This document shows positions 22,331-36,000 of a stretch of 64,000 bases of DNA, in pieces. The DNA lies in the NCBI GenBank assembly GCA_030272585.1, contig BSYQ01000002.1, positions 1,860,001-1,924,000 on the forward strand, given 5' to 3'. Origin of the DNA: Bryopsis sp. KO-2023 (lineage: Eukaryota > Chlorophyta > Ulvophyceae > Bryopsidales > Bryopsidaceae). The notes below the pieces were generated by a model. It was not told where the DNA came from. It saw only the letters and a list, made by a program, of their open reading frames with translations, and did not search any database. Positions within the stretch are counted from its first letter, which is position 1. The number at the start of each line of letters is the position of its first letter. The translations under genes were made by a program, and so were the position numbers.

Positions 22331-25300
22331 AAAAATAAATAAACTAGGGAAATGAACACGGAAAAGGAAATAGGGAAAAAAATGATTTTTTTTTAACCGA
22401 TTGTTTTGCCCCTCAGGGGAAAAAAAAAAACTTGAAAAAGATTTTCTAAAAAAAACACCCCACCCCAAAATAACATTCACATGTTTTTTTGTTTTCTTAA
22501 CTTGCAGGGTTGTATTTATCCCCAGAAAAATCAAGCAAAAAGAGATTTGCGGCGAAAAAAAAGAGAATATCACCGAGAAAAAGAAATAAACCAAAAACAC
22601 AGACACAGTGTCCATCGAGGAAAAGAAATACAAATATATATAGTCTCGATGTGTATTTTTTTTCCGATGCACGTATTTCTTGCAGCTGTTTTTTTTTTTC
22701 AGACGTCACCTACTTTTCTTTCCAAGAGAAAAAGAAACCCTCCTCCACAAAAAAAAATTCCTTCCTTTATCTCACTCTTTCCCCCTCACTAACTCACTCC
22801 TCCCAGATCTCATCTTTCACTCTTTCTTCTCCCTTTCTCACTCTTTTTTCTCAAAATTGTCAAGAATAAATCCTTCAGGGGCAATCCGTTTCCACAATTT
22901 TTACAGTGTTAAAAAACACTAGATTTTTTTCTTTCTTTCCAAATTTCTTTATAATATATATATATATATTTTTATTTTTATTTTTTTTATTATTTTTTTT
23001 TTTTCGACGAAAAAATGAAAACTAGCTCGGTCAAACCTCCATTTAATCAAGGAGGTCGAAAAACTTCATGCAAATAAATAAGCGACATATGGAAGGGGTT
23101 TTTCGCCAAAAGGTTTTTTGCATTTAAACCCAACTCAAAAACTAATATTTTTTTTAATGTATAGACCTCCCTGTATTGTGCAACGCACCCACCACTGAAG
23201 AGATCAGCACCCACCTTGATTCATATAAAAAATACATTTAATTTAATTTAATTTTTTTTTCTTCTCAAGGTGGTTCACGAGAAAAGGTAAATACAAGTAA
23301 CAAGCAATGCTTTTTCCATCTCCTCTTTTTTTTTTTTTTTTTTTCGAGAAACCCATCAACCTCCCACTCATAAAGACAGCAAAAAATTCTTATCATTACA
23401 GATCCCTTTTCTTTCCCTCTCTCTGTTTAATTTTTAATTTTTACTTTTTTTTTCCATGTTTTTTTTTTCTTAAATCTGTCTCGGTGTAAGAACCAACGTA
23501 TGAAAATTATTTGTTAACTTTTTTTAAACTTTTTTTATCGTTTTTTTTTTTTTTTTTTTAAGTCTGCATTCTTGGGCACCAAAATCAGCAGCAGCCCACC
23601 TCACTCTTGTCAGACAGACAGTGCTGCCCTGTTTGGCTTCCTTCCTGTATGTCTGTCTGACTGCACTGTCTGTACTGTTTGTACTACCTGTCTGTCTTTT
23701 TTTTTTCGCCTTTTTTTTTTCCTTTTCATTTATCAAGTCATAAATTTTCATTCCCCCGAGTTCTGTTTTCCAACTTCATTTTTTTACGACTCTCTGTGGT
23801 CCCATCTTGGAACGGTCAGAAAAAACCCGATAACATATAAATACATATATATTTTTCCCCTTCTTTCATATACTCTGCTATATTACACACTCAGACCCTT
23901 TCTAAACCTTTTTTTTTTAATAGTCAGATTTTTTTTTCTATGTCTGTCAACAGAACACATCCATAAATTAGTCATCACTCTGATGACCATTTCCTATATT
24001 TCAATAGCTTTTTTTTTCTCCCTGGTACAAATATCTGAGTGCAAATTATTTTTTTATTTTCATTTCTAAAAATTAATTTTTATTTTTATTTAAATTTAAT
24101 CGATAAGAATCCTAAATACCTTTCCCAAAGGTCTTTTTTTTTTCGTTCGTTTTTTTCTCTCCTTTTTCAATTCCAATGAGCTTTCCATGTCACTCTTTTC
24201 TCACTCTTTTTTTTTTTTTTCCCTTTCGTCTCTCTATGAACAAAATACACTTTCTGCCAGTTTTTGCTTTTTTTTTTGACAATCTATAAAGGGTTGGTTT
24301 TTCAACAATCATTAAAAAAAAAAATTCCTTCCCACTACTTTTCTACAGAAAACTTTATTTTGGACAATCCATTAAGGGTTGGTTTTCACAACCCTTTTTT
24401 TTGTTTTTTCGCAAAACGTTTCTACAGAAACTATTTTTTTCCACTGTTTCATGAACCATATTTCTATTTCACAGTACATGTAGAAAATCCTGCAACTAAA
24501 TTTCTGCAAACTCTGTATTTAAACCAATAATGCATCACTCCATGATGTCTCACTCTTTCTCTTCCTACAGCTCCTCTGACTGACCTTAACTCTCTCTCAC
24601 TCTTTTTCTTCCTACAGCCCCTCTGACTGACCTCAACTCTCTCGCACTCACTCTTTTCCCACCCCCAAAAAATCACGGGTCAAATTCTGGATAGAGAGAT
24701 AGAGGTATTGATAGAAAAAAGATAAAGAGCAAAAAAAAGAATTTTTTCTTGTAAATTGTCTCAAAACGGAAAAAGGAGAAAAAAAAACAACAAACAATTT
24801 TTACAGTTGAAAAACGTTTTGCACAAAACCCACCACCACCACCCATTAGAACAACCGTTACTTTTTCTGGAGGAATATTTAAATCAACGAAAAAAAAATA
24901 AGAATCATCAGGGTGAATTGGAAGGGAAAAAAATAAACGATAATAATAATAACGAAAAAAAAGACCCAGTTTTTTTTGTTGAGGGAAAAAAAAAACTATA
25001 AAAACACAGCTGAAATAGACTTTTTTTTGTAAAGCAGATTCTCCTCCTGAATCTTGCTCCTGAAGAACCACAAAAAAAAATCAGAAGGATAGAAATAATA
25101 AAGGGTAATTTTTTCTTTAAGAAAAAACAAAACGAAGCAAAGGTACCTCCTTCTGCAATACCATAAAAAAAAAGAAAAAAACAAACAACATGAAAATATC
25201 AAGAATTAACAAGGATTTGAATCTAATATAGATTCAAATATATCTATGTCATATATTTAATATAATATAATACAATAAAAAAAAATTTGGAACGAAAAAA

Positions 25301-26984
25301 TAAAAAATAACAAAAATACAGTTCGAGCATTTAATAAAGAATGAAGATCCCTGTACCTTTACGAAAATGCGCTGAAGCTTTTTCCTTCTCTGCAATCTGT
25401 GAGGGCAAAAAAATTGTTTTTTTAAAAAAGCCCAAAAGGAAATATTTTCGACCTCGATATATATCAATCTATTTTTTTTTTCCCCTTCTTAAGGTCCCTG
25501 CTCATTTTTTTTCCCCAAACCAAAAAAAAAAAGAAATCGCCACTTCCACGAAAAAACTCGAAAAAGTTTTTCGAAGAAAAAAAAAAAGCGTGTGTGAAAT
25601 AAGTGTAAATATTCGAGGTTTTCTGTTTTATTTTATCCTATAAAAAAAAGAAAGGTCAAAAATTTCTCAGGGCCCCAAAAAGAGGATGGCCTTTTTTCTT
25701 CTTTTTTTGGATGATAAATTTGCCCAAAAAAAATGTTATAAAAATCCTCGGAGCATCATTTTCATTTTTATTTTTTTGGAAAAAAAAAACAAATGTGGGG
25801 TGCGGTGGGGGGGTGGGGGGAGGAGCTGTCAAAAACTACTTGAAAAAAAAATTGAAAAAGAAAAGAAAAGAAAACTGAAAAGAAGTCCTTATCCTTGCTA
25901 TGAGACGAGCACCTTTTCCAGTTCAACACCCCCCCCCCCCTAAAAAAAATATTTCTACAGGACACTCATTGGAAGAACAATTGCGAAACAGTAAAAATAA
26001 TAAAATAGAGTGTTAGCTTTTCCAGTTAGATGAAAAAAGAAGAAGAAAAAACAAACAGAAATGAAAAAAAAAAGCGTCGCGTGAGTTTCTTTCCTCTAAA
26101 ACGTAAATCGGAAAGACGCCTTGAGCGACGGCCTTCAATTTTTCTTAAGAAAAAAGCCGTGGGGTTTTTACTTTTTTTTGTTCGCACCTTCCAAGGATGG
26201 TCGCCAAAAATGTCGCGCGGCTGCTTTTTCTCCGATAAACAAAATCAAAAAGAAACAGAAAAAACACGACAAATTCGGATCCTCCTCAGCATCTTCACTC
26301 TCCATTTTCCCCCCCGCAGCTCCGAAAAAAGAAAACAAACACAAAAAAAAAACGAAAACCCTTGTAAGAAATGCCTGTGTCGGACGAACGAAAAACCGAA
26401 AGAAGAAGAAAAAGCAGAAGCTTCGCTGCTCAGAATTGGAAAATCCGCTCGGGGGTGGGCTGTGTTGGAAGGGATCTGCCCGAACCCAGACAGAAAAAAA
26501 AACCGTCAACGACAGTTGGGCTTCCAGCGAACAGCAACAACACTCTCCAAGAACGAAGCCGATATCCCCAAAAAAGAACCTTCCACCTCCCTCCAGTCTG
26601 ACCTGATGACACATAAACAGTTTGACATCACCCATCGAACCCCACCAATCAACACCTCCACCACCACATCCTGCTCATACACCCCAGCATCTCCACAGTG
26701 CATGGTTGGTTGGTCGGTTGGTTTATTTGTTTGAAATACCAAATTGGTAATTGGTAATCGTCAGGCGGCTCGCCATGACTGGACACCACTCGAATACATC
26801 CAGCGCTTTACTCACCCTCGCCGTTTCTGGTCCAGAATTCGTCCACGCTGGACGATCGCCCCTTCGTCTTTGTTTCAAAACGAAGTAACCCACACAACTG
26901 GCAAAACAAACCAGAACGAAAAAGCAACACCGCTTACGCTACCTTTTTTAGTCTCCCAACGTGACCCTGGATCTTTGAAGGGAT
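22331..26984. other. AT-rich region, then promoter-like DNA of the large matrix gene
   Basis: Mostly A/T runs and diverged copies of the neighbouring duplications, including repeated CTCACTCTTT and CTGACTGACC phrases near 24540-24660. Two minus-strand exon-like pieces are listed separately. From about 26.1 kb the sequence becomes GC-richer and low in repeats, resembling the leader region before the collagen-like gene. I read this as promoter and 5' UTR for the gene starting at 26985. No specific promoter element is certain. Confidence 0.45.
25059..25396 (-). pseudogene. Possible diverged copy of coiled-coil exons
   Basis: On the minus strand, 25396-25357 has a CACAG acceptor, reads IAEKEKASAHFRK and ends in phase 1 before GTACAG. 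A second piece starting at 25059 after TTCTTCAG reads EQDSGGESALQKK. They resemble the exons at 17021-16988 (IPEGEKAAEIF) and 13783-13707 (EEQDVKAAL), in the same order and orientation. This suggests a duplicated copy of part of the candidate minus-strand gene. Phases do not join cleanly, so it may be a decayed copy. The match is short and uncertain. Confidence 0.3.
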
Positions 26985-29900
26985 ATGTCCGTCGACAGTG
27001 CAAGCCGGTGGCGTGGCATGCCTGTTTTTTCTTCTTTGCTATTTTTCACGGTGCTTGCGGCCTCCCTATCAGGTAACCCGCGTTTCGTTTCGTGTTGAAA
27101 CCTGGGGAAGGTTGAAAAAAAAAGGCAGAAGAAAGGCAAAAAAAGCAGCGCGGAAAAAGTGCCAGGAAAAGCAGAATGGCGCGAAGTCGTCACGATTCTC
27201 GATAAATCCGCGGCTGTTATCTTTTTACGTCCTTTCCACGCCCATCTAGTAAGTGGTTCAACCGTTCCTCCCCAACATTTTCGTTCCTGCGACGGGTCGC
27301 GCGCTGTTTCCGGTTGGAACGGTGGATGTGTGGATGTCTTTTTCCCCACCCCCCCACCCCCCCGCCGTTTACTCGTTCTGGACGTTAGCTACGACGCTTC
27401 AAGTGTGTCGATCGAGCGGGGATGGGTTCAAGGGATCTCTAGAGGCCGCCCCACCTCACCCATCCATTCATATTGGAAGGAGTACGCATACTAAAAAGGG
27501 TTGGAGTGTCGACAGTTCTCAGGCCGCTTTGCACACCGTTCCTTGCTCCATAGTAGTTTTCTTTCTTTTGTGTTTCTCCCAGATCTCGTCCGTTCAATTT
27601 TCCTTCCCTTTTTTTTTCTGGGTGGTGGAGGATTGGGTTCGACACGTGCGTTACGGCGACAAACCGTTGGATTCGCCAAATCAAAAAATCAAAATTTGAA
27701 ATCGTGGCTTTGCGATGTTCCCGTGGAAAAATCTGCTCGCATGAAAAAATCGTGCAGTTGAAACGCCCTCCCTTGATTTCGAGTCGGAACCCCATTTTCG
27801 ACTGCGGGTTTTTGGTACCTTGTTACTGATATCGCTGTGTTGTTTCTCTGTTCGTGCTTTCGGCAAATCAGGGGCTGTAGCGCAGGACGGCGACAGAATT
27901 CGTATTAGGGAAGGTGAGACCATGTAACGAACATGTAACGCTCGCGTCCCTATCCTTCGACACAAAAGACGGCCTGTTATCCTTCCAGTTCTGAGCGCCG
28001 CCATCACGTGGTGGCGGCGTTCAAGGTCTATCTCTGCGTCCGGAAAACAGTCCTTATCTATTTCAGTGCCGTGCCCTGGAAGAAGCGGATCGTTTAGAGA
28101 GTACCTAGGTGTCGTAGGAGCCGAGGTCAAAACTGGATCCTCCCGAGGTTACTCAACCCCGTATAGATACTGGCTCGATCTCGTGAGCTGTGGTGGTGGT
28201 GATAGAGTCTGATGGGGCCTTCTGTTCCCCACTGGCTTCATGGATGGAGTACCTGTTTGTCGGGTTTGTCTTAATTCCTGATGGAAATCTTTGGTTTCTT
28301 GGTTTGTCGACAGAACGACTAGGACTTTCCGATCCCTTCCCTCCGCCACCGCCGGCACCAGATCAAACGAGGCAAACGGACCAGCTAGGTATTCAGCAAA
28401 GTAAACGCTCTCACCCATCGTCTATTCCTATATACGGCCGTGTGTTGGATCCGCTGTGACGACCTTGCGACGTTCGCGCGTCAGTTTCTTATTCTCGACC
28501 CTCGCGGCCCCCAAACCCCCTATTCTCCTGAAAGTTCTATTCTTCATATCTCGATCCCAGAACACTGTGCGTTGGACGACCTTGGTGGATCTTTTCCCCT
28601 TCTGCAGAGGAAAACTGAACTGAGAGTGTTTTTTTTTGTTTTTTTTATCTGTGCATCAGGAACGCTACAGCAAGACCTGCCAGGTGTGAACAACAGATGT
28701 ACTCAGTTTTATTCCTCCACCCCCAGAAAATAGGCCAAAATTTTCTGCATGGCCCAAGCTTCAGCGAGGCCCTGATCATCTCTGCATACTTTTCCCCATT
28801 GCATGTACCCGTCCCTGTTCAGTGTTGACCATCGGCTCTGCAGTCAGGTGTTTGAGAAATCCCATCCAAAAATCTCGATTTCTGAATGCATGCATGCATC
28901 TGTGCATGTCTAGCATCATGTGCATGCATTGTGCATGCCACCCTTGATTTCACCTGATCCATGCATGCATTGGTGGTTTTGGTGGCCACAGGCTTCGACC
29001 TAAGGCCTCAGAGCGTGAGGATCGATAATTCGCAGGGCTCGTCAGGAGACTTCGTGATCCCCCCAGTGCAATTTGGACCAGGTGAGTCATGGGAGCGCAG
29101 TTTTGACTCTCTATCAACAAATTTCATCTTCCCATATGGCCCTCACTGATGCCACCCATTCATGCATCCCTGCATGAAGATATCTTTCCCTTTCCAGATT
29201 TTTGTTCCGATGCCCCCAGAAATCAAGCAACATCTCCACATTTTGTTTCTTTCTATATGTTGACTCGACCTCACTAAGAATGAATTCTTAATTCACCAAC
29301 AAACAGGTTCAAACATATTATCTTTCACTCCTCAACTTCGTCTTCAGCCGCCGGAAGGTGTGTTGAGCCTTCTCCAAATCCCCTTTTTTTTTGTTTCGTT
29401 TTTCCAATCCAGAACCTGGGGGCGCCCCACCCATCAATGCATGTTGGTATGAGTGCATGTCCTGTAACTTTTGTCGGTGGTTTTGCTGGCCACAGACTTT
29501 GACGTCAGACCTCGCAACGATTTACAATCAGGGGTGGTGAATGATCCGCAGGGTTCACCAGGAGATATCGTGACCTCCCCAGTGCAACTTGGACCAGGTG
29601 AGTGGTTACGGCCGTCTCACTGTAACAGCGAGTAATGCAAGGAGCGCAAGTCAATCAGCATATCTAACTGCCATGTTCAGGTCTCATTGATGATGCCCAT
29701 ATGCATATGCAACCCTGCATGTCTTCCCTTTTCCAGATTTCTGTTCTGATTTGCAGGGGAATCCTGGGTAGTTTTGAAGCGGTTGGCTGTGTTGGTATGA
29801 GGAGTGCATGTTGCGTAATTTGTATCGGTGGTTTTGCTGGCCACAGGTTCTGTCGATGAAAGAATTTCCGTAATTGACCGAGCGGGGCCCAGAGAGGGTT

Positions 29901-32900
29901 TGTCAGGCTCACAAACACGCGGCAGACAGTCAGACCGTTTCCAGAGAAATGGTAATCGGTTTTGCTAAAGGTTTTTTTTTTTCTTCATCACTTTGTTGTT
30001 ATTTTCCCCCAGCTTACCTTGCCATGAAACAAATCGCATCTCTTTGAAAATGGGGGGACTGATGGATATCGCCATGTATGATAATTTTGTGTTTTTTCCT
30101 GTTCTGTTCTGTTCTGTTCTGTTTTGTTTTTTTGTTTTTCCACCTTTGCAAAACAATATTCCCCTTCCCCCCCCCCCCCCTTTTCTTACTCTTAAAACAA
30201 TTTTCCTTTCTTTTTATGGTCAATTTTTGGATCCAAAAACATCACTTCTAGAGGTAATCCCTCTAGTTCAGGTTTTCGTAGCACTTTTTGTTTTCGAATG
30301 TATTTCCTCAAGCCTGAAAGCCCCATGCTGGTTACAGGTACTCCTATTGATAGGACTCTTCGTGATAGGACCCCCGACAACAGGACTCTTGACAGGACTC
30401 TCGATGATAGGATTATTGACAGGACTCCTGATGACAGGACTCTTGGTGATAGGACCCCCGACGACAGGACTCTCGATGGTAGGACTATCAATGGTAGGAC
30501 TATCGATGATAGGACTCTTGACAGGGCCCCCGACGACAGGACTCTCGATGATAGGACTATTGACAGGACTCCCAATGGCAGGACCCCCGACGACAGGACT
30601 CTTGACAGGACTCCCGACGGCGGGACTGTCGATGGCAGGACCCTCGATGACAGGACTCTTGACAGGACTCCCGACGGCAGGACTGTCGATGGCAGGACCC
30701 TCGATGACAGGATTCCCTCATTTGATGCGTTGGAACTGGATGATGGTTTGCCAGAGTCACAAGCGCGCGCCAGACAGCAAGGCCGCTCAGAAAGACCTGG
30801 TAATTGGCTTCGAAATTTTTTTTTTCATCATTCTCTCCCCCCACCCCCAAAGGAGCTTGCCCAGAAATAATTGCCTCGCTTCCCTGATGGATTTTGCCAT
30901 CTGTTAAAACTTTTTTATCCCTGCTTTGCTTTGTCGTTTGGCTGATTGTACCAGAAAAACGGTACCCTCCTCCAAGCCTCCCCCATTTCTTCAACTGATT
31001 TTTCCGTCTTTTTTTGGGCTCATTTTCGGATCCATGAACATCACTTCCAATCGTTTCCCCCTGGTTCAGTTTGCTTTCATTTTTTGGTTCCTCGTTTATT
31101 TTCCAAATTTTTAAAATGTTACACCAAACATTTTGTTCTGTTGCGTGCGTTGCATTCATTTCAATAATCATATACATTTATTTTTTTTCCTCCACATTTT
31201 TTTGATTAAAAAGGGGTTCCGTCGAGGATGAAACCCCCATGTAGCCTGTCTCCTCTATAAATGAGTGGGGCTGAGATCAACATCAGATGCATCAACATCA
31301 TCATCATCATTAAATGCATCAACATCATCATCATCATTAAATGCATCAACATCAACATCAACATGATGCATGCAATGCGAACGGTACCCATCTTGTTCCT
31401 TTTTTTCTTTCGTTTTTCGAATGTTGCGACTCCAGCACCACCCATCAATGCATGATGGTATGTGTGTATGTCATGTAACTTTTTGACGGTGGTTTTGCTG
31501 GCCACAGACTTCGACCCCCGACCTCGCACCGATTTACAGTCAGGGGTGGTGAATGATCCGCAGGTCTCACCAGGAGACTTCGTGAACCCCCCAGTGCAAC
31601 CTGGACCAGGTAAGTCATGGGAGCCGAATTTTGATTTTTTTTTGGTCAGCAAATTCCATCTTCCCATATGTGTTCCTCGCTGATGCCACCCATTCATGCA
31701 TCCCTGCATGTCTTTCCTTTTCCTGATTTTTGCATTGATTTCCATTTTGATCTCAACACATTGTCTATTTTTTTCCATTGTTTTTCAAATCCGGAACCTG
31801 GGGGCGCCCCACCTATCAATGCATGATGGTATGAGTGCATATCTTGAAATTTTTGTTTCGGTGGTTTTGCTGGCCACAGACTTTGACCTCAGACCTCGCA
31901 GCGATTTACAATCAGGGGTGGTGAATGATCCGCAGGGTTCACCAGGAGACCTCGTGACCCCCCCAGTGCGACTTGGACCAGGTGAGTCATGCAAGGAGCA
32001 TGATTCTCATCAAATTCAATTTCTCAAATTCAAATTCAAATTCAATTGCAAATTTAGGCCTCATGGATGATGCCCACATGCATATGCAACCCTGCCTGTC
32101 TTCCCTTTTCCAGATTTCTGTTCTGATTTGCAGGGGAATCCTGGGTAGTTTTGAAGCGGTTGGCTGTGTTGGTATGAGGAGTGCATGTTGCGTAATTTGT
32201 ATTGGTGGTTTTGCTGGCCACAGGTTCTGTCGATGAAAGGATTCTTGTTATTGACCTAGCGGGGCCAAGAGAGGGTTTGCCGGGCTCACGAGGTAGACAG
32301 TCAGACCGTTTCCAGAGAAATGGTAATCGGTTTGGGTAACGTTGTTTTTTCTTAACGACTTCATTTTCCCTCCCCCCCCAGCGCTTTCAGCGATTTTTTT
32401 TTCTTCTTCTCTTTCAGCTCTTTCTTTCTTTCTCTTTAAGTTTCTGATTTTTTTTTCTATGTACACAAACATTTGCTTTCCTTCACATATATGACTGACT
32501 GACTGACTGACTGGCTCGCTGACTGACTGAATGAATGAATGCATGCATGCTTAATTTACGTCAGGTAAACTTACCACCTAAGGCCGTCCACAACTAGGTA
32601 ATTTAGCCCCCTTTATATATATACATACATCATTGTATTTCATTTATTTCTATAATATTTTCAACTCTATTTATACATGTTTTTTTTTCTGGTTTTCCTG
32701 GCCACAGGTGTTCCCAATGACAGGATTCCCCCATTCGAACTTGATGATGGCTTGCCACGCTCACGAGTCAGACAACCAGATCGTTTCCCTGGAACTGGTA
32801 ATCTATCTTGGAAGCTCTGTTTTTTTCATGACTTTGTTTAAGGGGTAAAAAAAACAAAAAAAACGCCCCACGAAAAACGTTTTGCCTCACGTTGATAATG

Positions 32901-32976
32901 GGGGGGGGGGGTTAATATGAAAGCAACTGAGCGAAAAGAGCCTATTTTGAACACTGATTTCATCAGCGTTTTTCGA

Positions 32977-33011
<35 letters not shown>

Positions 33012-36000
33012 ACATCAACATCAACATCAACATCAACATCAACATCAACATCAACATCAACATCATCATCATCACCATGATGGCCCGAGTGCATGTCATG
33101 TAATTTTTTTTCTTTGATTTTGCTGGCCACAGGTCTTCCCAATGACAGGATTCCCTCATTTGCACGAGCAGAACTCGATGATGGTTTGCCAGGATCCCAG
33201 TCAGACATCGTAGCACCAGGTGTCAAAAAATCTGAGAGGACCATCTTTTTCCTCCGTTTTCAACAGTTTTTTTTAAAGAAATTTGCATTTTATTCCCAGA
33301 ACAATAAATGAGGTTTCTTTTTCCCCGTGTTTTTTGTTTTTTTGTTTTCGAAAATCTGTCTCTCCTTGTTATGCATCGATTTGGTGAAAAGATTTTTCCT
33401 TTCATTGTTTTTTGTATGTATGTTTGGTTGGTCGGTTTTTCCTCTTTCATAGGAAAAAATCACTGCTCCTGATATTCGATAAAGTTCAGATCTGCAACCA
33501 CACTTTTCCTTCCCTTTCCTGAGGTTTTTTCCTTTTCTCTGATTCATAGGGGTTCTTTTTTTTCCCCACTGTTTTTTTTTTAACAAAATTCTCTCCCCTT
33601 CTTCAATTCCACTTCTTTCTTTCTCCTCAGCACAGAGCTTTCTCGTTTTTTTCTAATTCATATTTTCCCTTCCATTTTTTGATGGTGATTTGTCGATTGC
33701 ATGTGGAGCTTTTATCCCCTGAGGTCCTTTTCGGTGTCATTCTCTTGTTTCATATAATTTCTTCATATTTCTTTTTTTCTGATGATGATTCCATAGCTTT
33801 TTTTTTATTTTAAATAGACAATTTCTCATTTCTTGGACAATATTTTTTTCCTTGGACTGTTTTTTAGCCACAATTTTTACACCCCTTCTTCTGACAGTTT
33901 TTTGTGGTACCGACAGGAGAGGACTCTGGAGCAAGATCAGCATTACTTGGTGAGAATTTGTTTTTTTCTTGAATTTTTTAATCCACCCCTCCTCCCCTAC
34001 CAGAAAAGAAAACTAAGAAAAGTCCTGGCATCATTTAGAAGAAAAAAAAAACGAAAACAATTTCGTTACGTACAGATAAGTGTCAGATTTTGATACAAAA
34101 AAAAAAAGAAGAGAAAAACTCAAAAGAGAGCCCCGGATATTCTGAGTTTAGAAAAAGTTGGTTTCTTTTTCGCTGCTTCTGAATGCAATTCCCCTTTTCT
34201 TTAGTGCCAGCCTGTAAAGATCCCGGCTGAGTGGTAGTTTTTGTCGATGTTTTGTCTTGCTGGCTTTTCGGAGCGCACGAATGAGGTCCATGTGGTGTCG
34301 TCTTTTCAACCAGAAACAAGCGACAAGTGCTTATGATTTATTCACTTATATTGAATGTCTGTGTTTTTATCAGGAAATGCTGGCGGAGAGGCTGCGGTAT
34401 TTGGTAAGGAATCTCATTCTTTCTCGTCAAATCAACATTGATCGCAACACATCCCTCTTTTCGGAATGATTCGCCTCACCGTAAGAATGCTACTTGTTGC
34501 GACCCCACCAATTTGAGATATGTATATATACACACGCACTAGTGAAAATATGCCGTTTTTACAAGCTTGTAAACGTGACTTTACAAGCACTTTACAAGGT
34601 GTTGACAAGCTTGTAAAAGCGGAGTTTTTTCACTAGTGACGTATGTCTAAGTTCTGGTTATGCCAAGACAGAATTCGGACCTCGTACTCCACCACCACCA
34701 CCTCCTGCCACCCCTCCTCCTGCCACCCCTGCTCCTGCCACCCCTGCTCCTCCTGTCGCTACCCCAGCACCAGCCACTCCACCCCCTACCACACCCCCAC
34801 CCCCACCTAGCACTCTTCCTGCTGGTACATCTTCTCCAGCAACACCACCACCTCCCACTCCCCCACCGGCGACTCCATCTCCTGCCAGTCCACCACCTGC
34901 CACTCCCTCCCCAGCAACACCCCCTCCTGCCACCCCTCCTCCTACCACTCCTCCTCCTGCAACACCTTCGCCGGCGACACCACCACCTGCCACCCCTTCT
35001 CCTGCCACTCCTCCTCCTGCAACACCTTCGCCGGCGACACCACCACCTGCCACTCCATCACCTGTTACACCTTCTCCTACCACTCCACCACCGGCGACAC
35101 CACCACCTTCTACTCCACCACCTGCAACTCCTCCTCCTGCTACACCTTCGCCGGCGACACCACCTCCTGTCACTCCCTCTCCAGCCACTCCTCCTCCCAC
35201 CACCCCTTTTCCTGCCATCCCTTCTCCTGCTACACCATCACCTGCCACTCCTTCTCCTTCCTCTCCACCACCTGCTACACCATCACCGGCGACACCACCA
35301 CCAAGCACTCCAGCTCCTCCTCCACCAAGCACTTCAGCTTCTCCCTCATCAGCCACTCCTGCTCCTCCACCTCCAACCACTCCGGCTCCTCCCCCACCAG
35401 GCACTCCGGCTCCTCCACCTCCAAGCACTCCACCTCCTCCCCCACCAGCCACTCCTGCTCCTCCTGCTCCTCCTGCTCCTCCACCTCCAAGCACTCCGGC
35501 TCCTCCCCCACCAGCCACTCCTGCTCCTCCACCTCCAAGCACTCCACCTCCTCCCCCCCCAGCCACTCCCACTCCTCCGGCTCCTCCCCCACCAAGCACT
35601 CCACCTCCTCCCCCACCAGGCACTCCGGCTCCTCCACCTCCTAGCACTCCGACTCCTCCACCTCCAAGCACTCCTGCTCCTCCCCCACCAGGCACTCCGG
35701 CTCCTCCACCTCCAAGCACTCCACCTCCTCCCCCACCAGCCACTCCTGCTCCTCCACCTCCTCCCCCACCAGCCACTCCGGCTCCTCCCCCTCCAAGCAC
35801 TCCTGCTCCTCCACCTCCTAGCACTCCTGCTCCGCCACCTCCAAGCACTCCTGCTCCTCCACCTCCAAGCACTCCACCTCCTCCACCTCCAAGCACTCCA
35901 CCTCCTCCACCTCCAAGCACCCCTGCTCCACCTCCTTCCCCACCACCAAGCACTCCGGCTCCTCCCCCACCAGCCACTCCGGCTCCTCCCCCTCCAAGCA

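Noticed and set aside
30192-30575. Antisense VLSSRVLSSG-type repeat frame
   Set aside because: It is the complement of the Arg-Thr-Asp repeat exon, which has matching splice sites and phase on the plus strand.
32963-33244. Asp/Val repeat frame on the minus strand
   Set aside because: It is translation of the CAT/CAACAT microsatellite inside an intron.
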